This document shows positions 11,947 through 23,669 of a stretch of 64,000 nucleotides of DNA, one piece after another; position 1 is the first letter of the stretch; each line of letters starts with the position of its first letter. The DNA comes from Xylogone sp. PMI_703 (lineage: Eukaryota > Ascomycota > Leotiomycetes), in contig JAJTUQ010000003.1 in the NCBI GenBank assembly GCA_021399445.1, positions 2,356,001-2,420,000 of the forward strand, in the 5' to 3' direction. A program made the translations under genes and the position numbers. The notes below the pieces were generated by a model, which saw nothing but the letters and a program-made list of their open reading frames with translations, had not been told where the DNA came from and ran no database searches.

Positions 11947-13940
11947 CCACGTTGCCCGCGAGGGTCGCATGAGAAGAGACCCGATCTACCAAACTCTTAA
12001 TCTTTTTTTGCCCCTCCGCAGCGCGCCATCGGGACTCGACCTGACGCATATTTGAACTACCGCGCAGAATCTGATCTTCAGAAGAAAAATCACCACCTCG
12101 GACACCAGTGTTTTTCTGCTGGATTTTCCCGGGTCTTCCCCCTCAGCTCTGCTACATCCTGCAGTGACAGCGAGCAGTAGCTATTGCAGCTCTGATTTCT
12201 AAAAAGGTACGTGCAATATTGATTTTCTGTTTTAACGAAAGAGGCCCGAGTTCGCACCAATCTGTATCATCACCGAGACGTAGTGGACGCTCCCGTCCCC
12301 CCGAGGAGCTTTGGAAGGCATCAGCGGTACGGCACTGCTCCGGCTGGGTTAGGCGCTGGGCGATTCCCAATCTCTTGAGTACGGGATCCGTGGTTGAGCT
12401 ACTGGCGCGGTCTAAAAGCGGTGTCAAAGGAGGCCCCTCCCACCATTTCCTCCCATCGAACCAAGCACAGAGAACCCCTCCCTGACGCAAGACAACGCGG
12501 CGTGGCGAAAAGAGCATCAGCACCAACGAATACTTCGGAGACGAGACAAGGACAGCGATTTAAAGTGGAAAAAAGAGAAGATTGCGTGCGCTGATAACGG
12601 CCCGAGTCGGAAACGCTCGCGCTGGTGGGGGTTTTTTCTGCTGCAAAGTCGATCTGCAACATCATATACTTGCGCTCGAATCTGAACGAGGGCTGAGTTC
12701 ATGGAATTGAAGTCTTAAGAAAAAAATCTCGAAGTCTCGAGGGAGTGCTGAAATCGACGAGAATTCAGGAATTGGGGTACGAGCTGTGAAGAGCAGAAGA
12801 GAATTCCCCCAAAAGAGGCAAGAGCCACCACCACGTTCCGAGGGGATCAGCTGGCTTGGCCCTGAATATCGCCGCCCCTGTACAGCGCCCGACGACCGTT
12901 TGCGTGGATCAGAAAGGTGATCAGCCTGTGTACTGTAGTAAGCAGCAAGAGGCAACGCGCGAGAGAAGGACTGGCCAGGAAGGAATTCTCCAGCGGGATC
13001 CAATACACTCACACAAACACGCTCACACCCCGCCACCAAACCGAAGCAGTCGTGTGGTCTCGCACCGCACAGCAGCAGAGATAACCACCAACAACCCTAG
13101 CTTGGCTGAAAAGACGAGGGAGCGTAGAGCGAGCGGCGAGTGGTGGGATTGCCCCGCTGTATTTGGACCTAGTGGACGATAGCCAGTATCGTAGTGAATC
13201 TTGTCCGGGCGGACGGCGAGAGATGGAAGCGGGTAATTGTGTGCATTGGATCGCGGGCGTGCGAGTGGGAAGAGGGAGGCCAGGATAGCGCTGTCTGCAG
13301 GCCGGTGACCTTGGTGAGCTTGGTGACCTCAGACCTTAGCACGCGTCCTTTTTTGACGAGGCCGCCAGTACGCGAGGGCCCCTGGGAGCAAGCGTGGAAA
13401 GCCGTCGAGGGAAGTGACTTGGGCTCTCTCTGGCGGGCACTTGGGCCTCCCTTCGTGTGCACCAACCACGCTCTCTGGCAGCGGCACTGCGGTACACGGT
13501 AATTATTCACCCTGCAGACGGTAGACTGGTAGAACTGTAGAGAAACCCCCTAGTCTCAGTCCCAGTGGTGCTCAGTCAGCAGCTCCAGCACCACTTCGCA
13601 AGGAGCCTGGGAGACACGCAGTCGCCAGACCCAGACCCTCATCCGGGACTCACCCAAGAGGAGAGACCAGGAGAGACCAGCAGAGGCGGACTCCAAAGTC
13701 ACGGTTCAGCTTCCGCGCACACCCCGTCTGGGTCCAGCAGGCCCGCCAGCGCTCTCCCGCCTCCACCACGCCACCCTGGACCTTCCCTTTCTCCCTCGTG
13801 GGAATCGCTCCCCCGATCTCCTCGCTGCACACCTGTTTGACTTGCAGACCGCGCGGGAAGGGAACAGCCACGACACGGCCCTCGGCCCTCCGACCATGCA
13901 GGTGTGAGCCGAGCAGGGAGACGAGCGAGAGAGCGCGCCA

Positions 13941-13954
13941 GAGAGAGAGAGAGA
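13941..13954. repeat. (GA)7 microsatellite
   Basis: Seven uninterrupted GA dinucleotides lie in the leader-like region, preceded by further GAGAGCG-type purine sequence. Confidence 0.85.
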
Positions 13955-14033
13955 GGAAACCAAGCTTTCACTCCTCCCCCAGGCGGTCTGACATTGCTGC
14001 TGCTGTGCTGCACCGTACAGTGGTCTTCAGGCT

Positions 14034-14061
14034 TCTGGCTCTGGCTCTGGCTCTGGCTCTG
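14034..14061. repeat. (TCTGGC)4.7 hexanucleotide repeat
   Basis: Four perfect TCTGGC units plus a partial fifth (TCTG) lie in noncoding DNA upstream of the zinc-cluster gene. Confidence 0.9.
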
Positions 14062-15559
14062 ATTTCTCCTTCGCTCGCAGACCCCGTGACCGCTGACTGA
14101 TTGAGCCCTACCGTTCTCCCGGACTCGCCGTAAGGGTTGGCTTGGGCACGGCACTTGCTGGACATTGCTTGGTTGGCGCTGGTGCTGTTGCTTCCTATTT
14201 GGCTTCTGCTTTTCAACCTTAACCTTTCTTTTCCTTTTCTTCTCTTTTTATATCTCCTCACTTTGCATCTCCGGCCTCTTTCGTGTGTTTTGCTGCGGGG
14301 TGCAATTCTCACCTTGTTAGCTCTCAGCTCAGCTCATACTTACATTTGCCGTGATAGTTTCTCCTTGGACGCGCACCCAGCAGAACCGCCAAACCAGCCA
14401 GCACCAGCAGGCACGCACATAACACGCATCCAACCCTCATCGAGCGTGAAACCCGCGGGACCCAGCAACAACAGCTGCTAGGGACGACTTCCGTAAAGGC
14501 CTCCGAGACCAACCAGCCAAGCGCTGCTTCGTGGGCGGGAGACTATCGAGCGTGCTAATTAGAGGCTGCAGTCGTGGGAGAGACCAACTGCTCTGCAGCA
14601 CCGTTCCGCGCCGGCGCGCACCAACCCACCAGGCGAGTCCCAGTCGCCTCTTGGGGCCTTTTTCACGCACCCTGAGAACTAGTGGCCCCTCTTTCCACCC
14701 CCCGTAACAGTCATAGTCCTCTAATCCTCCCTTCCATCTGCTCTGCAACTCTTCGTTTTTCCCTACTACCACCACTACCGCTATTCTCGCAAACTCTCAC
14801 CAAACCTTTCCACCTCCCTCTTCTAATCCATACGCGATCAAACCAGCCCGCGCCAGAATCATCTGTGTGTTTTTTTCACACATCTTCCTCGCTCGCTCGT
14901 CAATCGTCGGGCCAGATCGGTGGGCTGTTTCTCTTCTTTCCTTTTGCGGCACCTTCCGGCTAGCAGAGGCTTTGCCCAAACCTGCCAGCCTGAGGCTTCT
15001 AGGCAACGAACTCGAAGTGGGTAGGTTCGCAGCCTGTCTCTCTCCCTCGCTCACCCTCACCCCTCTATTCTCCCAAACCAGAAGACAAACCACTCGTCTT
15101 TTCGGTTGAGGGGGTTTGGATACGGCTGCAGAGAAGAAGAACAATCAAAAACGGTCTTCTTGTGGTCGCTTTCCGATTTAGAAGCCAGGATTTATCTCTT
15201 GGTGCTGCTCCGGTGGTCCCTCGAATAAGCAAGAGCGACGAACTTTCCCTCTTCCTCCTTTCCTTTCACCGTAACGCTTACTCTACAACTCGAGAAGCCA
15301 CAGCACTCTTCTCAACCACTTTTCTTGGATTCCACTCGACTTCAGGATCCGAGAACAAGAGCATAGCACCGAGCAACCGTCGAGTGCAGTGAATCTCGGT
15401 AGCCCCTCGATCTCGCCTCGTCTGTGAGCTTCACTTGCGGTCAGCGAAATTTTCTCTTCACTTCCTTCCAGCTTTCCTTTGCGTGAAGCAGAGGAAATCT
15501 CGACCAACTACCCCGCGACACCGTTAAAAGCCTTCACCGTGGCTATCTATCCGACGCAA

Positions 15560-16762
15560 ATGGCGTACCAGGACCATAGTGGGGGATATCCGCCTCCGCG
15601 GGACTCTCGTGATTACGTCGAGTCTCAATATCCCCCTCCACCAGGAGAAGAGGATGATCGTGCCAGGGCATACCACCAGCGCATCCCATCGGCTCCGGGC
15701 AGCGTGACGCTCCCTTCGATTTCTCCTTATATGCCAAATGGCGGCTATGCTCCTGATCCCAGAGGCTACCAGCAGCCTCCGTACCGCGAGCCTCCCCAGG
15801 GAGCATACAGAGATGACAGGCCCTACCCACAAGAGTATGGCAGAGGTGCTCCACAGCACATGGCGTTCAGCCAGTCGGCGCCGAGACAGAGAACTGCCAT
15901 TGCCTGCAGATACTGCAGAAGACGCAAGGTGAGCAAATGCTCTTCGCCTTTCCCCTGTTTCCTCCCGCTCTTTCCCTTGCATAGAATGCAAAGGAAAAAT
16001 AAAAAGATGAAGCTTGTAGATTTGAAGATGGAAGGAGAAGTTTTAACATTGCTGACAATTTACCCATAGATCCGTTGCTCGGGTTTCGACCAAAATCCAG
16101 AAGGAAGATGCTCGAATTGCCAACGGTTCCAGCAGGAATGCATTTTCACTCCAGTGTCATCGCAAGCCCAAGCTTTTGTCCCTGCTCATGCTGTATATCC
16201 AAATATGCGCAACATGGGCGTTGGTCCCGATGGTCGTCCTCGCCCGATGGCCTATCAGCAACCAACGCAGCTCTTTGGTGCTCATGGTCAGCCCCTGGGT
16301 CCGGTTCCTCCTCAAGCAGCAGCATCGCCCTACAGCGATTACCCCATGCCATCACCAACAAGCTCCTACGGCTCCTTTGATGATCGCTCTGTCGATCGTA
16401 AGCGACCACAGCAGGATCCTCATCCCTCGATCCTTCCACCTCCGATTCCAGGCCAACCTGGGTATCAACGAGCTGACAGCGCGCCTCGCCGGACAGCAGT
16501 GGAAGACGACCTTCGATTGCCCCCAGTGACGCCTACGAGTGGAGCAGGAGGCTCAAATTACTCTCCTGGTTCCTCAACTTCCTCCATCACGAACCTTCAG
16601 CCACCATCACAGCCTGGATTGCCGTCCATGTCCAGAACCCCTCCCCCACGCTCCAGCCCCGGCGATCGATCCGATCCCATGTCGCTAGGCAGCATTATGG
16701 AGAGGCGTCCTGATACTGAGATCGATAGAAGCATGCTGGGGCGGTTAGACCGTAAATCCTAA
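15560..16762 (+). CDS. Zn2Cys6 (GAL4-type) transcription factor
   Basis: Two exons, 15560-15928 and 16070-16762 (phase 0), encode 354 aa. The 141-nt intron has a GTGAGC donor and ends ATAG. The zinc cluster is C116-X2-C119-X6-C126-X10-C137-X2-C140-X6-C147, so the intron falls inside the cluster between K123 and I124; without splicing the DNA-binding domain is lost. Flanks are disordered: a Pro/Tyr/Gly/Gln-rich N terminus and a Pro/Ser-rich C terminus. The fungal_trans middle-homology domain common in larger family members is absent. It should bind DNA through a CGG-type half-site in the nucleus; target genes are unknown. The start is the first in-frame ATG after a stop-free stretch. I know this short class as conserved across Pezizomycotina but cannot give a safe symbol. 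It has an exceptionally long coding-free upstream region. Confidence 0.9.
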
Positions 16763-17926
16763 AGTTTTCTTTTGTTCTTGGGACTTAATTGTTGAATGAT
16801 TCCATGAGGCCTTTCAGGGTTGGTATTTTATGTTTTGGAAGGAGTTGCACACAAAAAAAGATTTAAGGATTATGGGTGGATGTTTTTTTTTTATCACCAG
16901 GAAAATTGATACGGTTCTTTCATGTGGATCTCAAGTGGGCTGGCTTTCTCTTTTTTGCGTAGCATTTTAGCACCAGCTGGGCTGGACACAAACGGAATTT
17001 GCTATCGCATCCCATGTATTGTTGGTGTTGCGTACTCTTTTCTCTTTTTCATTTCAGTCCTTTTCCTTTGTTACCCCATTTTTCTCCGGGTGATTCGGTT
17101 TGGGATTGTGATGGCGGAGGGTACTTTGATCTCAAAAGAAGAAATGGCACATTTTCTGTTAATCCTTAAAGTGGGTGGTTGGTTTTGGTAACGACATGCG
17201 CAAGCACACATTTATTGGGATGCACGACGAAATGAAAAGGGCCACAATCAAAGGGCTAAGGGAATAAAGAAAAAACATGGGAACGTAGGACACGGGGGGC
17301 GGGGCATCATATTGGCAAGGAGTCAAAAGAACTAGATAGGATGAAAGCCTCACGGCACTCACATCTGGTGTTAGGGGGAGTTTTTTGCTTGTTTTTATTT
17401 TGACTTTTTTGACATTCGAATTATGTTTATTCGCTGATTTTTGCTACACCTGATTTCTGCTGTTTTAATGTGTTGTTGACTTCTTGCTTCTGTGTGGTTG
17501 ATTTTGCCTATTGTGCTCTCCCGAACGCTCATTTTCAGTTTTGGCAGTGGACGTTGAATTCGCAGTTTTAGTGGACATAATAATCAAATTCTTCTCTAAA
17601 TAGGTTTCGTTCTATCTCTCACTTGCGTGTCAGGATATTTTTGGTAAAGTGCTTTCTTGCTTGGGACTAATTGTGTATGGGCGGCTGTTTGAAACCTTTT
17701 GGTTATAGTACTAGGCTTGAGAGTGGGAGTGTAAGTAAAGAGAATCGAGTCAAAAGTGTTTAATTGTGGTCTGATTTGTCCACTGAAAGCAGAGTAACAT
17801 TCTTGACCGAAATCCCCAGTATAACATAATCCAATAAGGGGGAAACTTCTCTCGGGCCGCATGTGATTCAACCCTGCGTCATGATTGACGACGGACACGG
17901 AGGAAGGTTTGGCCGCGTACCTCGAG

Positions 17927-17932
17927 CCGAGG
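17927..17932 (-). promoter_or_regulatory. CCTCGG-type element (FarA/FarB core), reverse
   Basis: CCGAGG on the plus strand is the reverse of CCTCGG, the core known to be bound by the fungal fatty-acid regulators FarA/FarB (CTF1 family). It lies 284 bp before the thioesterase start. The hexamer is short and also occurs elsewhere in the window, so the call rests on pairing with the second site and on the gene's function. Confidence 0.35.
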
Positions 17933-18121
17933 CAACTGACAGTTCTCCCGGCTCTGCAATAGTGTGAAACCTCCTGGTTTAGTCCATCCTTTCTACAATT
18001 CTCTCCTTTTCTTTACTCAATAATCAATCGCTGGGGTGTGGTGATAATTTCTCTTCGTTCATTTAGACTTTCGATCGCAGCATTATCCATCTCACATCGC
18101 GGGGAAATTCTAGATCCACCA

Positions 18122-18127
18122 CCTCGG
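18122..18127 (+). promoter_or_regulatory. CCTCGG element (FarA/FarB core)
   Basis: A perfect CCTCGG lies 89 bp before the thioesterase ATG and is the second such core within 290 bp. FarA/FarB are known to activate peroxisomal beta-oxidation genes through this hexamer. Functional occupancy is inferred. Confidence 0.35.
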
Positions 18128-18215
18128 CTTTCCGTCATTTATGCTTACACGGGTGCGAACGAGAGCGGAATAACTTCAAAGGCCTTTCGTTGCTCCATCG
18201 TAGACAGACAGCATC

Positions 18216-19532
18216 ATGTCAGGTCGTGCTACATTGGTGAAACCATCGCCGGTGGACCCATCCAAGTCTGCAATTGAGAATGTCCTTGAGTTAACTGCAT
18301 TGACTGATATTGGACCGGTAAGTTTGGAATATGATAATACATTAAGCACAGAAAACTAGAACCTAAATATCTCTTTCTTTGTCTTTCCAAGGAAGAGAAG
18401 AAAGCTGACCAAGTTCTTTTTCCAATAATCCAGGACATCTACACCAACACCCGCGCCCTATGGCACCCTCCCGGTGCACGAGGCATCTTCGGCGGCGCCG
18501 TCATAGCCCAGTGCCTCTCCGCCGCGCAGCGCACCGTCCCCTCCAACTTCACCGTCCACAGCATGCACTGCTACTTCGTGCTAGCAGGCGACTCGGAGAC
18601 GCCCATCATCTACCACGTCGAGCACGTCCGCGAGGGCCGCTCCTTCGCCACGCGCACCGTGCAGGCGCGCCAGCGGGGCAAGTGCATCTTCACGACGACC
18701 CTGTCCTTCGTGCGCGAGAACAGCGCGGGGCCCAAGACCATCTACCATGCCGTGCCCCTCCCGCAGAACATCCGGCTGCCCGTGGATCCGCCCGCCGAGC
18801 AGGTCAAGCTGGAGCGCGCGGCGATTGGGAACTCGCCCTTTGAGAGCCAGCGTATCGAGATCCTGAATGCGAAGTCGGCTTTCCCGCACGAGAAGAAGAC
18901 CAGGCAGTGGATTCGGGCCCGGGGCCGCATCAGCGACGAGGGAGGCCATCAGGCGCATCTGTCTGCGCTGGCGTACATGTCTGATAGCTACTTCATAGGC
19001 ACGGTGTCACGGATCCACGGACTCTGGCGCTGGGGACAGGTACGGAAGGAATTCTCGAGCCGGCTGGAGGGTGTGTCGGAGGAAGAGAAGGATAAGTACA
19101 TCAAGCGGATGAAGGATATTGAGGGCTTCGGGGACGATCCAGAGAATGAAGAAGGGAGACCGCAGGTTGGGATGATGGTTTCGTTGGACCATACGATTTA
19201 CTTCCATGAGCCGCGGAGCTTCAGGGCGGATGAGTGGATGTTCACGGAGATGGAGAGTCCCTGGTCTGGTGATGGGAGAGGACTGGTGATGCAGCATATG
19301 TTTTCGAAGGATGGGACGTTGATTGCTACTTGTGTTCAGGAGGTGAGTCTTTCACTTTCTTCTTTCTTTCCTCCATCTTTGCCATTTTCTTCTTTTTTTC
19401 TTTCATTTAGCTTTTCTGTTCAGCTATCTCATCCGTTTTCTCACCCAGTATACACATATATTAATTGGACTACAGGGTCTGGTGAGACTGAAATCAGATG
19501 AAGAGATTTCGTCTGCGAAATCAAAATTATGA
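18216..19532 (+). CDS. Peroxisomal acyl-CoA thioesterase II (TesB/ACOT8 type)
   Basis: Exons 18216-18317, 18434-19342 and 19476-19532 join in phase 0 and give 355 aa. The enzyme hydrolyses acyl-CoA to free fatty acid and CoA, in support of beta-oxidation. The family block HPPGARGIFGGAVIAQ follows the first intron, and MHCYFVLAGD and RSFATRTVQARQ are typical of the first hotdog domain. The second hotdog domain ends in ATCVQEGLVRLK. The last exon supplies a perfect C-terminal SKL (PTS1), so the product should enter peroxisomes; an unspliced reading misses this signal. An alternative acceptor at 18390-18391 is also in frame and would add 14 residues; I prefer 18433 because it preserves the family spacing and has a CTGAC branch point 25-30 nt upstream. 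The first half of exon 2 is much more GC-rich than its neighbours. Confidence 0.92.
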
Positions 19533-20134
19533 TACCCCCGGACCTCATCTCTTTTGTAATATGGATCTTTTCGGAAGATATACGCGAACTATATGATTAT
19601 AGGATGATAGAGTGTAAGACAGTTAGCACTTTAGATTCAATTACTTATAGACAGTTTTTAATAATGGTAACTCCAGAGTACTTTTATATTTGACATGGAT
19701 TTTAGCTTTGAATTGCTTCGTTAGAGTGCAACTTTTATTTTACGGCAAGATGCTAACATATGCATTACACCCAATTGAACCGCAGCATTGATTAGACTAT
19801 ACCAAATCAGTGGAAATAGACAAAAGAAATCCAATTCTAATGATTCGGTTCTACATTGGTATTTTATTTGTCTTATAAAAAGTATGAAACTACCATGACC
19901 CAAAAGAATGTCAAAAGAAAGGACAAAAACATTCCATATCATGTCATCGGCTCAACCACTATGAACATGTATTATTTTAGCCTTTGATACTCCCACTCCA
20001 AAAATCGCTCAACATAAGAAACGTCCGTCTAGTGAGTTTATAATACACAGCTACTATCCCAGAATATACATCATTTCAACCCCCTTCTCCTACGTATCCC
20101 TTCATTAGATCCAAGGCATGTAAACACCCAATAT
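19533..20134. other. Convergent 3' spacer (thioesterase / EFR3)
   Basis: This is AT-rich DNA between two converging genes, with no open frame of note. It presumably holds both 3' untranslated regions and terminators. No hairpin or repeat stands out. Confidence 0.6.
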
Positions 20135-23100
20135 TTAATAAGGTGGCTTAACAATATGCCTTCCCTCTCCCATCTCCCCGCCTCCTGCCTCAATGCCCTT
20201 CAACAGATTCTCTAGATCTATACTTGGTCCACCAGATTGTTGTTCGTGCCATGCAGTTGGAGACTGAGAGCTGTGGCCACCTCTAGATTTTGTACCAGCT
20301 CTCTTCACGCTGCGCCCCTTTCGCAGCGTTGAATCAGCTGGACTAGATACAGTACTTCCCTCATTAGCAAATGAGGAGGGAAGAGGTGGCACAGGTGGCA
20401 CATCATCGGCATCATCTTCTGGCCCGCTCTCGTTGATCAGGACAGGGTTAGATGACAGCGGGTTCGAATGGTCGGCCGGCATCGAAACGGGGCGCTCTCG
20501 AGACTTCGATCGGGATCTCTCGCGCGATACACGTTGAGACACAGACCTCTCCATTATGGGAGCGCCACCCTGAGCAGCCACAGCTGGGTTAAAAGATACT
20601 TCGGAGGCTGTGAAATCATAACTGACCATACTATCGCTGCTTGTATCACTGTGCATGAGACCTGATCGAGAGACAGGCAGGCTCTGTTGGCCCGAGAGAA
20701 CCTTTTTGAGCTGGTCAACGCGCGTCACGGAGTTTCGGCTAGATTCACTAGCTGGAGATGGGGAGTTGCCAGTGCCCTTTCGTATTTTTGGCAGAGAGCC
20801 AACTTGACTTGTATGGCCGTATGCGGAATTCGGCCGGCTACGATGTGTATGGTGATGGATGCCAGTAGGAGACTGTGCACCACTAAGAGTGCCGCCATGA
20901 CCATTTCCATTCACAGCGAGGAAATTGCGATGATTGCCAGTAGCATTTGTGCCGGAGCGAGAGCCATTCAGCGAGACAGTCTTGCTGCGTTCTTGTACTA
21001 TGGCAATGATAGACTCTTTCGTCCATTCCGACATCATTTCATCTTTGACGGCCTCAGGCATCTTATAGTCTTCCATCGTCGGCTCATCATCCTCCAACGT
21101 CAACTGACCAATGCCTCTGCTGGGGGATGCTGGTGGACTTCCAGCGGTAGAAGAGGATATTGAATCGGTATATGAAAGAGATATTAAAGTGACCATCTGG
21201 AACCGGTCGTCGAATGGTAGTAGAGCTTCTGTTTCTACTTCCTTCACGGGAAGACCTTCTGGTTTAGCATCTTCGCCAGGTATGCCAATCTGGCGGAGAG
21301 GCACAGGAGGGTGGCGGACTTTATCAACCCAGAGTTGTTTGTCACGACGACGGATGATTTCGGCGTGCAGGATTGTTCCAATAGGGGAGGAATCGAACTC
21401 AAATACCTCGCTTAAGGTCCAGAAGTATCCATGGCATAAGCTTCCAATTCGAACTTTCGCTAGGGGCGTCTCAACCTCAAGTATAGCTTCCTGGAGACAA
21501 AATATCATAGGTAGCCCGTTCTTGACAGCGTTCACACCCAGGCGATCAACAAGAGCTGCGAGGAGAAGATGAAGGAGGACAATATCGCTCTCACTATTCA
21601 CGAATTCCAAAGCGTTTTCGTATACGGCGAGATGCAATAATTGTAGGAACATCGACTTGTGCGCCTTCTTCTCCCGTGGAGCAGCACTTGAAGCACGTTT
21701 GGCTAAGCTGTTCGAAGAGTCGCTACGGTGAGACCGAGTAAGTGGCTTTGGCGAATCATCCCACACTCTTAGGTCGGCCTTAGTGACCTCGGTATCTAGC
21801 CACGTCAAAAGTACATCCACATATGCCTTCCTAACCCTGCCATCGGGATCACGCAACAGCCACTGAGTACCTTCCCAGACCCGGATCGGTACCCGGTTTC
21901 TACCAAGACCTCCTCCTACCATATCCTTGCCTTTGCGATGACTAGCTACGAGGAGAATAGATTTAATCGATTCAAGGGCCATAATCTTTGCAGTAGTGAA
22001 GGAGAAGAACCCGTCTGTGGTTGAGTCATCTGGGGTCTCAGGAGCCGTAGATAGCGGTGTAGTCGGGGTAGTAGGGTTATCTGACGATTGGGGAGGGGTC
22101 TGAGTTGCTGGAACAGAGGGGGGCTTCAGCCGTAAGACAATTGCAGATACCATATCTGATATCTGGTCTGCATAGTAAACGTGAGTAGCCAAGTCGCCTA
22201 TGCAGCGTTGTAGTCGATCTAAAAGTAGTTTTCGGTTTCCTGAAGGAGTAGCGACAGCCTCAGCCTCTTTGCTAGAAGCTGGAGGGCTGGATGAGGTGCC
22301 TATCGCTTGCTGAAAATGAGGTGCGCCACCAAGTTGAAGAGTCCTTAAAGCATGCTGAATCAAGCCTAACAAAACATCCATAACGCTAAGACCAATGAGA
22401 TTGATGTCCGAACTTAGCAAGGAATCAACTATTGTGGCAAGTATAAGTTGCTGTTTAAGGTTATCCTCAGTCAGAGGACTGCGAACGAGGTGATCCATTG
22501 CAGTGACTAGGATAGCATAGCGATCTTGTACCGGAGTCCACCGTGTTATCATCTCAAAGATCCTCGTTGCCCAGCCGTGATCTTTTCCCGTCGTTGAATC
22601 GATATTTATAACATTTTCATTTTGCTTAGCCTTATCGCTAACAAACTTGAGGATGGTTCGAGTTGCGCCATAGACCTGAGCCCTGTTGTTGACCATGAAA
22701 ATCTGCTTCAAACATTGGATAGCAAGCACTCCAATATCTTCCTCCGCAAGCTTATCTGCGTCCGCGGTGCTTCCTGAGAGGACCGCCGGGTTTGTGTCTG
22801 GTGCGGTCTCTCCCGTACGCACAGTTGCAATGCTCGTGCGCCGTCTCAGGAGCTTTTCTGTATCAGTCTTCTCTTCAAGCTGCATTCGATGATCTAAAGT
22901 AGCCAAAAAGCTTTCGTCATTGGCCCAGAGATTCTCCAAAAGCGCAGGCACGATAATATCCAATTGCCGTCCCACCACGGACGCTAAGGCATCTGTGGAG
23001 GCCACGCTTTTGATAGCTCGGAGACCCACGTTCCTCCATCGCACTGCCACGGGTGGACTTGGTGTCGGCTTGATTGGTAATGATTTCGGAGAACAGAATG

Positions 23101-23669
23101 AGGCATAGCTCTGAATAATTTCATCATACTGGTGTAGATAGTCATGGTCCGCAGATATTGAAGCCCCGTCATGATTCTCGCAGAAGGCTTCGAATGTAGG
23201 TATTGAGGATTCCACCATGGTAATGTCTCGGGAATTGAGGATCAAACCAAGGATCTTCAGGACATACGGGGCATAGAGAGGCAAGTCCCTGGGGGCCTTC
23301 TCTATCAATGCGGCCACTATCTGCAGTGTGATCTGCACATTTCTTCAATTGCAAAAAGCATGTTAGCCCAAAAAAGGTAACGGATCAAAGGATGCAAGAC
23401 TATAGATTTGAAACAAAGACGCGTCTTGAGTAGAGACAATTGGGAAAGACTTACCCTATGCGCGCGCGCCAGACATCACTGGCGGTTTTCTTCTCGAGGA
23501 AGGCCCCGACCTTCTGCACCTTACTCCGCCTGGTGGTGGCATAGTACAGCAGATAGCTGAGCTCGCTGGAATTGGGCTTCACATCGACAGCACCCTTGAT
23601 GGTCCTTGGATAACACTTGAGAATCAGGACCTGGTGCTTAGGGCGCAGCTTCTGCCGCACGGCATGCAT
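20135..23669 (-). CDS. EFR3: EFR3, plasma-membrane scaffold for PI 4-kinase
   Basis: Two exons, 23669-23455 and 23342-20135, are joined in phase 2 (112-nt intron, GTAAGT...GAAG) and encode 1140 aa. Efr3 anchors the Stt4 PI 4-kinase complex (with Ypp1) at the plasma membrane for PI4P synthesis. The N terminus MHAVRQKLRPKHQVLILKC is strongly conserved in fungal Efr3 and is a basic membrane-contact patch with one Cys. The first ~700 residues are helical repeats of HEAT/ARM type. From about residue 820 to the end the chain is Ser/Pro/Arg-rich and probably disordered, ending PPY. Length is typical of filamentous-fungal orthologues and longer than yeast Efr3. The start is fixed by this conserved N terminus, and an ATG four bases downstream is out of frame. 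Confidence 0.9.

Larger units (their letters stand above)
10461..15559 (+). promoter_or_regulatory. Probable extended promoter/leader of zinc-cluster gene
   Basis: This 5.1 kb directly upstream of the 15560 start codon has no supported coding sequence. It contains repeated pyrimidine blocks of the kind that mark fungal transcription starts: about 10541-10660, 11587-11770, 14178-14260, 14690-14850, 15040-15085, 15240-15275 and 15420-15480. A strong splice-donor match (AAG|GTACGT) sits at 12204-12212. Simple repeats occur at 11923-11946, 13941-13954 and 14034-14061. A multi-start promoter or a long, possibly spliced 5' leader is an inference; an unrelated noncoding RNA is the alternative. Confidence 0.4.
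16763..18215. other. Spacer: zinc-cluster 3' end and thioesterase promoter
   Basis: There is no gene. The first part is T-rich (T10 tract near 16884) and fits the 3' untranslated region and terminator of the zinc-cluster gene. The last 300 bp is the thioesterase promoter, with pyrimidine blocks at about 17985-18015 and two CCTCGG-core elements annotated separately. Confidence 0.6.

Noticed and set aside
13699..14154. 151-codon minus frame with SQSQSQSQ repeat
   Set aside because: The Ser-Gln run is only the reverse reading of the TCTGGC repeat; no independent support.
21390..21412. tRNA B-box-like GAGTTCGATTCC on the minus strand
   Set aside because: It lies in the EFR3 coding exon (Glu-Phe-Asp-Ser) and has no A box or cloverleaf around it.
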